6,492 nucleotides of DNA, taken from the NCBI GenBank assembly GCA_934378025.1, contig CAKRPM010000074.1, forward strand, positions 1 through 6,492, in the 5' to 3' direction. A model generated the notes under the pieces. That model was not told the origin of the DNA, searched no databases, and was given only the letters and a program-made list of their open reading frames with translations. This document shows positions 1 through 5,450 of this stretch, piece after piece (position 1 is the first letter of the stretch; each line of letters starts with the position of its first letter). The translations under genes and the position numbers were made by a program. This DNA is from an uncultured Eubacteriales bacterium (GTDB lineage: Bacteria > Bacillota > Clostridia > Oscillospirales > QAKW01).

Positions 1-887
1 ACTCGATCGATCTGCGCAAAGTCGGCAGGACGGTTATGATAGCCCATCAGCCATCTTTCGGACTGCTTTCCGTATTTCTTTGCCATGGCAACGGTACGTT
101 CGGTGATGTCCCGGAAGAAGCTCTCGGGAAGGGTCCAGTTGATAATCGTGGTGGAGAATACATCGAAATAGGGGCAGGACGCTACCATATCCCAGTTATC
201 ATATCCGCGCATCTCCATTACATAATAAGAGCCGAGCGTTGCATGCACACAGCAGGTAATTTCCAGCTTCGGATTGATCTCCTTGAGTACTCTGGAAGTA
301 TCCGACAGGGTAAAGAGCGCCTCTCTCCAGCGGAACTGCTTCACGTCGTCATTCATAAACTTCGGCATTTCGTAACCGTAATACGCCTCGAATTTTTTCA
401 TACATTCGGGGCAGCGGCACGCCCAATCATCCCCGGCGCCGCCGGTAATGGAAGCATAGGCTTTCGGGTATGAATAGTGCGGCTCGTCCCAGAAAAATCC
501 GTCCACTTCGGTTTCCCGCGCCAGCTTCACGCACAAGCCCTGAAAATAATCGCGGAACGCATTCGTGTTAAAGCACGCGGCATTCAACACCTCGCCCGTA
601 TAAGCGGACACCTGACGGTGGTGAATATTGTTTTGCAAAAACAAACTAACCTGTTCGCCGCCGAAATACTTTCCGATGCCCCACAGGTCGGCCAGCACGC
701 GCAGCCCGATCTCATGCGCTGTCTTTACAATGTTGTTAATGTTCGGAAACCAGAAATCCATGTCAAACTCGGTAATCGCCAAAATCACCGTGTCACATCC
801 GTGTTCTTTCATTTCCTTGAAGTCCTTGGCGGCATGCTCTGCGTAGTTGATTCCGTAGTAGCTGACCGCCGTATGTTTAATGGCCAT
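1..887 (-). CDS. Glycoside hydrolase-like TIM-barrel protein (partial, C-terminus beyond window)
   Basis: This gene reads leftward and runs off the left edge, so only the first 295 residues are visible. No signal peptide is seen, so the protein is probably cytoplasmic. The pattern is that of a clan-A (beta/alpha)8 glycosidase: hydrophobic strands alternate with helices, and strand 4 appears to end in W133-D134-E135-P136-H137, where E135 is the candidate acid/base. C105 in a CFNTNAFR stretch and C157-x-C159-x-x-C162 followed by a helix resemble the four-cysteine zinc site of GH42 beta-galactosidases. The start at 887 is set by GGGAGG at 896-901, eight bases upstream. The gene is divergent from an AraC-type regulator, the usual arrangement for a sugar-use gene and its controller. 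The nucleophile region and any trimerisation domain lie outside the window. Substrate and family membership are not established; a catalytically inactive homologue is possible. Confidence 0.75.
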   Translation of the reverse strand, partial: MAIKHTAVSYYGINYAEHAAKDFKEMKEHGCDTVILAITEFDMDFWFPNINNIVKTAHEIGLRVLADLWGIGKYFGGEQVSLFLQNNIHHRQVSAYTGEVLNAACFNTNAFRDYFQGLCVKLARETEVDGFFWDEPHYSYPKAYASITGGAGDDWACRCPECMKKFEAYYGYEMPKFMNDDVKQFRWREALFTLSDTSRVLKEINPKLEITCCVHATLGSYYVMEMRGYDNWDMVASCPYFDVFSTTIINWTLPESFFRDITERTVAMAKKYGKQSERWLMGYHNRPADFAQIDR

Positions 888-910
888 GAAAATCGCCTCC
901 CTTTGACATT

Positions 911-940
911 ATTATAGCAACTGCCCGCTGCCGCATACAA
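911..940 (-). promoter_or_regulatory. Promoter of the leftward hydrolase-like gene
   Basis: On the minus strand, TATAAT lies at 916-911 and is preceded by TGC, giving an extended -10 (TGnTATAAT). The -35 is weak: TTGTAT at 940-935 with an 18-base spacer. The expected start of transcription is near 904, leaving a leader of under 20 bases that begins at the ribosome site. The weak -35 overlaps a repeated box at 937-950, which suggests regulation by an activator or repressor. Confidence 0.65.
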
Positions 941-993
941 CCCAAAAAAGACAACCAAAGGTTTAAATTTCATAACTTTACAAACCCAAAAAG
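937..993. repeat. Three operator-like repeat boxes in the divergent promoter region
   Basis: Three copies of one short pattern lie in the same orientation: ACAACCCAAAAAAG at 937-950, ACAACCAAAGG at 951-961 and ACAAACCCAAAAAG at 980-993. Boxes 1 and 3 start 43 bases apart, close to four helical turns. Box 1 overlaps the leftward -35 and box 3 overlaps the rightward -35. Box 2 also sits in a short palindrome, AACCAAAGGTT (953-963). Direct repeats near -35 elements are typical binding sites of AraC-family proteins, and such a protein is encoded immediately to the right. Function is inferred; A-rich sequence could produce part of the similarity by chance. Confidence 0.45.
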
Positions 994-1005
994 CTGTGCT
1001 ATGAT
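977..1005 (+). promoter_or_regulatory. Promoter of the AraC-family regulator gene
   Basis: TTTACA at 977-982 and TATGAT at 1000-1005 are separated by exactly 17 bases, each one base from the sigma-A consensus. Transcription should begin near 1012, just before the ribosome site. The -10 covers an in-frame ATG at 1001, which would therefore not be in the transcript; this decides the downstream start at 1028. Confidence 0.75.
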
Positions 1006-1027
1006 AAAAAAAGAAAGGGGGCGCCTT

Positions 1028-1789
1028 ATGACATTTCTGGAATCGGATTTTTATGTCAAAATTCTTTCTGTTCAAAAGCTTTCTTGGGCGCATAATGACA
1101 CGTATGTTCAACCGCGGCCGTATAACGCGCTGTCCTTCCGCCTGATCGGCGACGCCGATTTTTCCGACGGCAGCACCGTCACCCATTTGCAGGACGGCGA
1201 TATTCTTTTTATGCCGGCGGGCGTGGGCTATCATCTGCGGACAAAGGCGGAGGAAATTATCGTCATTCACTTTGAAATTACCGGCCGTCCGCAGGATTGC
1301 TTTGAGGTGCTCCGTCCCGAACATCCCAAAAGCTTTGAAAATCTTTTTACGGCAATGTTTGAAGAATGGAACGGCCGTACGCCGGGGTACTATCACAAAG
1401 CCATGTCCGTTTTTTATCGTCTGTTTGCAAAACTGGACAAACATTTTTCCCCCGTCGCCTCCAACCCCGCCTATATAAAAATCAAAAATTCGGTGGAATA
1501 CATTTATCGGCATTTCACCGATCCCGACATCAACATTTCTTTTCTCTGCAATCTGTCCAGCATCAGCGATACGTACTTTCGCCGACTGTTTCGGGAAGTA
1601 TACGGCACAACGCCGTTGAAATTTATTAACGATCTACGCATCGATTATGCCGCGGAATTGTTGGAAACACGCTATTATCCCATCGAAACCGTCGCCAAAA
1701 AGTGCGGCTTTGAGGACGCGAAATATTTCAGCACCTGCTTTAAAAAAGCATATCAAAAAACGCCGTCTTCTCTGAAAAATCAATTATAA
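1028..1789 (+). CDS. AraC-family transcriptional regulator (cupin sensor plus double HTH)
   Basis: A 253-residue DNA-binding regulator. The N-terminal part (about 8-85) is a cupin-like ligand domain, with the strand pattern RPYNALSFRLIG then GDILFMPAGVGYHL and a closing strand ending IVIHFEI. The C-terminal part (about 155-250) carries the two helix-turn-helix units of the AraC/XylS family, near 169-189 and 219-239, ending in the family signature GFEDAKYFSTCFKKAYQKTP (227-246). An ATG nine codons upstream is in frame but lies inside the -10 element; the chosen start has a GGGGG-rich ribosome site at 1017-1021, six bases away. The length is slightly below the common 270-300 residues. It is divergent from a hydrolase-like gene and probably controls that gene and itself. 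The cupin suggests a small sugar-like effector, but which one cannot be read from the sequence. Confidence 0.93.
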   Translation: MTFLESDFYVKILSVQKLSWAHNDTYVQPRPYNALSFRLIGDADFSDGSTVTHLQDGDILFMPAGVGYHLRTKAEEIIVIHFEITGRPQDCFEVLRPEHPKSFENLFTAMFEEWNGRTPGYYHKAMSVFYRLFAKLDKHFSPVASNPAYIKIKNSVEYIYRHFTDPDINISFLCNLSSISDTYFRRLFREVYGTTPLKFINDLRIDYAAELLETRYYPIETVAKKCGFEDAKYFSTCFKKAYQKTPSSLKNQL

Positions 1790-1804
1790 AGGAGCACGAT
1801 AAAA

Positions 1805-2683
1805 ATGATCGATTTACACATGCATTCCCGCTATTCGGACGGCAGCGACACCCCCGCGCAAATTTTGCAAAACGCCCAAAAGATCGGCCTTTCTTTGCTT
1901 TCCATCACCGATCATAACCGCGTGGGCGCCTATGAGGATTTGGCCGATCCGTCCGTTCGGGCGTTATTTGACGGAAAAATTATTAAAGGCTGCGAATTTA
2001 CCACCGTATTTCACGGGGAAATCATTGAAATTTTGGGGTATGGTTTTAAAATCCCGCCCGTGGCGGAATTTTTGCGCCCGTATATCAAAACCCGCGAGCA
2101 AGAACAGCAGGAGACGTTTGACACCACCATGCGCAAGTATAAAAGCATCGGCGTGCGCCTTGAAATTAACAAATCCGACTTTGATCCGTCCACCATGTTT
2201 GCCCGCCCGTTTATTTATCAAAACATGACACAGTTTGAAGAAAACAAGCGCTTTTTTGTGGACGAGGTGGATTTTACGCGGTATGACCGCTTTATCCGCA
2301 ACGAAAGCTACAATGTAAACAGTCCGCTGTTTATTGACGCGTTGTCGGGGCTCCCGGCGTACGGCGATATCGTGCGCACCATTCATGCCGCAGGCGGAAA
2401 GGCATTTATCGCACACCTATACGTTTATCCCGAAAAAATCAACGCCCATCCCGAAACGCTGCTTGAACAGGTTGCACCGGACGGCTTTGAATGTTATTAT
2501 TCAAAATTTACCCCCGAACAAACCAAGACCCTGCGCGCCTTTTGCCGAAAAAACGATCTTTTGATCAGCGGCGGCAGCGATTATCACGGCAGCAGACGCC
2601 CCGAGGTAAATTTGGGCATCGGATGCGGCGATCTGTGCGTCAATGAAGAGGACGTGATGCAGTGGGTCAAAAATTATCTTTAA
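1805..2683 (+). CDS. PHP-domain metal-dependent phosphoesterase
   Basis: A 292-residue PHP (polymerase and histidinol phosphatase) family hydrolase, of the stand-alone type related to nucleoside 3',5'-bisphosphate phosphatase/RNase AM proteins. Visible metal-site motifs are H5-x-H7 with D12 (HMHSRYSDGSD), T35-D36-H37, E64 in GCEF, H204 in the AHL segment and S258-D259-x-H261. Where many relatives have His in a HILGY-type motif, this protein reads IEILGYGF with E75. The middle segment (about 120-178), usually a helical insert beginning RPHIA, is present as A133-R134-P135-F136-I137 followed by an aromatic, acidic stretch of its own. No signal peptide is seen, so it should be cytoplasmic. The ribosome site AAAGGAG (1788-1794) overlaps the stop codon of the regulator gene, implying one transcript and possible translational coupling. 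The phosphate substrate is unknown. Confidence 0.88.
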   Translation: MIDLHMHSRYSDGSDTPAQILQNAQKIGLSLLSITDHNRVGAYEDLADPSVRALFDGKIIKGCEFTTVFHGEIIEILGYGFKIPPVAEFLRPYIKTREQEQQETFDTTMRKYKSIGVRLEINKSDFDPSTMFARPFIYQNMTQFEENKRFFVDEVDFTRYDRFIRNESYNVNSPLFIDALSGLPAYGDIVRTIHAAGGKAFIAHLYVYPEKINAHPETLLEQVAPDGFECYYSKFTPEQTKTLRAFCRKNDLLISGGSDYHGSRRPEVNLGIGCGDLCVNEEDVMQWVKNYL

Positions 2684-2730
2684 ATAAATATAAAAATATA
2701 CTTGATATATCTTATCTCTAGTGCTATAAT
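2684..2730 (+). promoter_or_regulatory. Strong promoter of the diguanylate cyclase gene, with AT-rich upstream tract
   Basis: TTGATA at 2702-2707 and a perfect TATAAT at 2725-2730 are 17 bases apart, and the -10 is extended by TGC (2722-2724). The 18 bases before the -35 are almost pure A/T, like an UP element. Transcription should begin near 2737. No terminator is visible after the preceding PHP gene, so read-through from the regulator operon is also possible. Confidence 0.75.
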
Positions 2731-2768
2731 GAAATCAATTACTATTAACGCCAAGGGAGGGAATGACC

Positions 2769-4109
2769 ATGCATTTTGCAAAAAGGCACCACGATATCAG
2801 TATTCGTGCCATCAACGGCTCTTTCGTGGTCATCATTGTTTTGTTCTCCTGCGGCGTTCTTTTCTCCAATCATTTGGTGCTGAATAAGTATGAGCGCGCC
2901 GTGCAGTCGCAGCAAACCTTTATTGCCTGTGAAGACGCCGCCACCGCCTTGCAAAAGGCGTCGGACGATCTGTCCATTTGTATCTACAACTATGTGGATA
3001 CCCAATCGGAAGAGTATCTTTGGGAGTACTATAGTATTATCAATCGGCGCGTGCGGGAAAAGGAGCTGGCCAATGCCGAACAATACGCGGTGGACTGCTC
3101 TTCCCTGCAAGCGGCGTTGCGCCTTTCCAACGAACTGGCACAACGCGAAACCCACGCATTTTCTCTGATCGCCTGGGCGGACGACGCCATCGACAGCACC
3201 CCCACGCAAGTGCAAAATTACGTGCTGCCGTACAGTGAATTTTTACAGCCAAAGGAAGAAAAAATCAAGCTGGCCAGACAATTGATTCATGACAGCGCCT
3301 ACAACAATTATAAACAAAAAATTTACGATCAAATCGACACCTTTGAAAAAGAAGTGCTTTCCAAAACCGAAAACAATCTTTTGGAAGAAACTCACGATAT
3401 TTCCTTTTATCTTCAGCATTTATACTGGGTTGCGGCCGGCGGAAATCTGTTGGTCATCCTGTTGGCCTATATCCTCTACAAAAAGGTCACCGTTGTATTG
3501 TCGAGATACATAAACTCCGTTTCAAAAAACGAAACGATCCTGCCGGAGGGAACCGTAGAGCTGAAGTATCTTGCCGGTGCTTTTAATGACAGCCTTGCCC
3601 GTCAAAAAACGATGCAGGCCGAGCTGCGGCGTCTGGCCGAGCTCGACGCGCTCACCGACATTCCCAACCGACGATCGCTTGAAACCTTTATGATGAAAAA
3701 GCTTGCCGAAAGCAACGCCGCGGGCGTATTCATCTTTTTGGACATTGATGAATTTAAAAACATTAACGATACCTTCGGGCATGACGCAGGCGACGCGGTT
3801 TTAAAGTATCTGGCCGGTAAAATTCGGAGCTGCTGTTCCGAGCGCGACTATTTCGGCCGGCTCGGCGGGGACGAGTTTGCCGTTTGGCTGGACGATGCCG
3901 ACTGTCGGGACATGGCAGCCGTCGAAACGCTTATCGCCGACCTCTGCGGCGATTTGCCCGACCCGAAAATTCAAATTTCCGTCAGTGCCGGCGCCACATA
4001 CTGCAAAGCGGGAGAAGCCTATGACGATGTGCTCAAACGGGCAGACATGGCACTGTATGCCAAAAAACGCAGCGAAAAGCGCGGCGTGACCTTTTACGAA
4101 AATTTATAG
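2769..4109 (+). CDS. Membrane-anchored diguanylate cyclase (GGDEF)
   Basis: A 446-residue protein predicted to make cyclic di-GMP from two GTP. It has a first membrane helix (about 18-38), an extracytoplasmic sensor (about 39-215) that looks mostly helical, a second membrane helix (about 218-237), a short HAMP-like linker with VELKYLAGAFN (263-273), and a GGDEF domain (about 290-446). The catalytic domain is intact: D293-ALTD-IPNRR (to 302), metal Asp D325 in LDIDEFKNIND, and G366-GDEF. The usual RxxD inhibitory site is SERD (357-360), so its Arg is missing. The sensor has the SDDLSICIYNYV...Y pattern that I recall from many bacterial sensory proteins; its ligand is unknown. ATG at 2763 is only two bases from GGGAGG (2755-2760), so the ATG at 2769, eight bases away, is preferred. 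It has its own promoter and terminator. Confidence 0.92.
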   Translation: MHFAKRHHDISIRAINGSFVVIIVLFSCGVLFSNHLVLNKYERAVQSQQTFIACEDAATALQKASDDLSICIYNYVDTQSEEYLWEYYSIINRRVREKELANAEQYAVDCSSLQAALRLSNELAQRETHAFSLIAWADDAIDSTPTQVQNYVLPYSEFLQPKEEKIKLARQLIHDSAYNNYKQKIYDQIDTFEKEVLSKTENNLLEETHDISFYLQHLYWVAAGGNLLVILLAYILYKKVTVVLSRYINSVSKNETILPEGTVELKYLAGAFNDSLARQKTMQAELRRLAELDALTDIPNRRSLETFMMKKLAESNAAGVFIFLDIDEFKNINDTFGHDAGDAVLKYLAGKIRSCCSERDYFGRLGGDEFAVWLDDADCRDMAAVETLIADLCGDLPDPKIQISVSAGATYCKAGEAYDDVLKRADMALYAKKRSEKRGVTFYENL

Positions 4110-4120
4110 TGTCTCTTAGC

Positions 4121-4170
4121 GGGATTTCCGGATTGGCAACTGCCAATCCGGAAATCCCTCTTTCTTTTTT
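4121..4170 (+). terminator. Rho-independent terminator after the GGDEF gene
   Basis: An 18-base perfect inverted repeat (4121-4138 with 4141-4158) is separated by two bases. In RNA the innermost A-U pair would open to give a 17-bp stem and four-base loop. It is followed by a T-rich run with two C interruptions, ending in six Ts (4159-4170). No T-run is present on the opposite side, so it should work only for rightward transcription. It begins 11 bases after the stop codon. Confidence 0.93.
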
Positions 4171-4195
4171 AACAGTCTTCTCTGTATAATATAGT
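4169..4195 (+). promoter_or_regulatory. Putative promoter of the lipoprotein/beta-helix transcript
   Basis: A perfect TATAAT lies at 4185-4190 but has only a poor -35 at 17 bases (TTCTTT, 4162-4167), within the terminator T-run. An alternative pairing is TTAACA (4169-4174) with TATAGT (4190-4195) at 15 bases. Either would start transcription near 4197-4202. Because a strong terminator precedes it, the downstream genes need a promoter in this region; which -35 is used is uncertain. Confidence 0.5.
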
Positions 4196-4207
4196 TAAGA
4201 GCTTCAG

Positions 4208-4227
4208 GGAAAAAGCTGTCTTTTTCC
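4208..4227 (+). other. Leader hairpin upstream of the lipoprotein gene
   Basis: GGAAAAAG (4208-4215) pairs with CTTTTTCC (4220-4227) around a CTGT loop, an 8-bp stem in the predicted 5' leader about 47 bases before the start codon. The downstream arm itself is the only T-run, so it does not look like a terminator. The leader of about 75 bases is too short, and lacks the conserved bases, for a cyclic di-GMP riboswitch. Function unknown. Confidence 0.35.
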
Positions 4228-4274
4228 GACCGATCACACCGGATACCGAAGCGACTGCAAGGAAAGGAGATGCC

Positions 4275-5402
4275 ATGATACCGAAAAGACGTAAATTTAC
4301 CGCGATTTTGCTGGCAGCCGCATTGTTGTTTTCCATGAGTGCGTGCGGCGAAAAGGCCGATCCCAAAGCGCCCGCCGCCGAACCGACGGAAAATAAAATA
4401 AAAATTACAAAAACGGCCGCCAAAAGCATACAAACCGAGGTGTACAAAACCGAAGATTTCAGTGTCACTATCCCCAAAGGCTGGGAAGTTACGGCCGGAG
4501 GCACGAATATTTACCACAGTATTCGCATCAGCGATCCGAATGAACCGCTCAATCAAATGTTTGTGCTGCTGAAAGCGGATGTTTTGCTGCACAGTCAGGC
4601 GGGCAAAGAAGCCTGGCAGCAAAACTATGCCGCCGGCAATACGCAAGCGGCGCTTTTTGCAAAGGCCGTTGTGCTTGAAAATCCCTCGACCGAAGGATTT
4701 TTCAAAATATTCCCGCAATACACGGCGTTTGTCTCCGAAGTGGAGCCGGATTATGCCGGATATACCTTCCCGCGCTTTGACGGTTTTACGGTTACCGATC
4801 GATATGCCGCCACCGATAACCTAAAGTCGGTTGCGATCGGGGACGAACTGTTACGAGCCGACTTTACCGACGGAGAAAAAGAGGGAGAAGGACTGTTTGC
4901 CGCATCGGTGGTTGATTTCGGCAACTTCAGTATCTCCGGCGGAAATGTGGCGAACTATCAGCTGCAGGCGGCAGACGGCGGCTACTACATGGCGTACAAT
5001 ATTCTTGCCGTTACCGCAGCCAAGGACACCTTGATTGAATGGGAAAGCGTTTTGACCGAGTGTATGAAAACCCTGCAATATTCCGAAAGCTTTGTCAGCG
5101 CCGCAAATCAAGCAAGTAACGAAAAAGTTGCACTTGCCAAGCAGATCAGTCAGAATTTCAATCAAACCATGGATGCCATGATGTCCTCTTGGGAAAATCG
5201 CAACAAAAGTCAGGACATTATGAGCCAAAAGCAAAGCGATGCAACGCTTGGTTACGAGCGGGTTTATGATACCGAAACCAACGAAGTCTATAAAGCGACC
5301 AACGGTTTTACCGACGTGTATGACGGCGAGAGATACAAGCCTGTGACGGATGACAATATGTATACGCAGCCTGTCAGCGGCTATATTGAACGCACAAATT
5401 AA
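4275..5402 (+). CDS. Lipoprotein of unknown function
   Basis: A 375-residue envelope protein I cannot name. A type II signal peptide is clear: basic KRRK (4-7), a hydrophobic core, and lipobox M21-S22-A23-C24, so Cys24 would be lipidated and hold the protein on the outer face of the membrane. A Lys/Ala/Pro-rich tether follows (25-55). The folded part opens with F62-SVTIPKGWEV, the kind of strand-turn-Trp that begins PsbP/DUF1795-like domains, and runs to about 285. A helical, Gln/Asn/Met-rich segment (about 280-320) leads to a distinctive tail, WENRNKSQDIMSQ (306-318) then LGYERVYDTETNEVYKATNG, ending GYIERTN. I have the impression that similar tails occur in other clostridial lipoproteins, but cannot verify it. 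The ribosome site is AAAGGAG (4263-4269). The gene is probably co-transcribed with the secreted beta-helix gene that follows. Confidence 0.85.
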   Translation: MIPKRRKFTAILLAAALLFSMSACGEKADPKAPAAEPTENKIKITKTAAKSIQTEVYKTEDFSVTIPKGWEVTAGGTNIYHSIRISDPNEPLNQMFVLLKADVLLHSQAGKEAWQQNYAAGNTQAALFAKAVVLENPSTEGFFKIFPQYTAFVSEVEPDYAGYTFPRFDGFTVTDRYAATDNLKSVAIGDELLRADFTDGEKEGEGLFAASVVDFGNFSISGGNVANYQLQAADGGYYMAYNILAVTAAKDTLIEWESVLTECMKTLQYSESFVSAANQASNEKVALAKQISQNFNQTMDAMMSSWENRNKSQDIMSQKQSDATLGYERVYDTETNEVYKATNGFTDVYDGERYKPVTDDNMYTQPVSGYIERTN

Positions 5403-5421
5403 TTTTTCACAATAATATACA

Positions 5422-5436
5422 GCAGCATACTGCTGC
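5422..5436 (+). other. Small hairpin in the lipoprotein/beta-helix gap
   Basis: GCAGCA (5422-5427) and TGCTGC (5431-5436) form a 6-bp stem with a TAC loop, ending just before the AAAGGA ribosome site (5439-5444) of the next gene. No T-run follows, so it is not a terminator; the 48-base gap therefore leaves the two genes probably on one transcript. It could affect translation or mRNA processing of the downstream gene. Confidence 0.35.
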
Positions 5437-5450
5437 GGAAAGGAACGAAA

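Noticed and set aside
36..917. Plus-strand open frames at 36-473 and 477-917
   Set aside because: They are opposite the hydrolase-like gene, whose continuous 295-codon frame has promoter, ribosome site and recognisable motifs.
1001..1027. Upstream ATG at 1001 as the start of the AraC regulator
   Set aside because: The ATG lies within the TATGAT -10 element and has no ribosome site; 1028 has both a leader position and a good ribosome site.
809..1513. A 234-codon minus-strand open frame across the divergent promoter region
   Set aside because: It covers the start of the hydrolase-like gene, both promoters and half of the AraC gene on the opposite strand, and its translation has no recognisable domain.
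4196..4274. Cyclic di-GMP riboswitch in the lipoprotein leader
   Set aside because: I looked because of the neighbouring cyclase, but the leader is only about 75 bases and lacks the conserved core of either known class; only a small hairpin is present.
4116..4718. A 200-codon minus-strand open frame over the terminator and lipoprotein start
   Set aside because: It spans the terminator hairpin and the leader, and the translation has no family resemblance; the plus-strand lipoprotein has a lipobox and ribosome site.
5403..5450. Terminator between the lipoprotein and beta-helix genes
   Set aside because: The GCAGCA/TGCTGC hairpin has only six pairs and no T-run after it.
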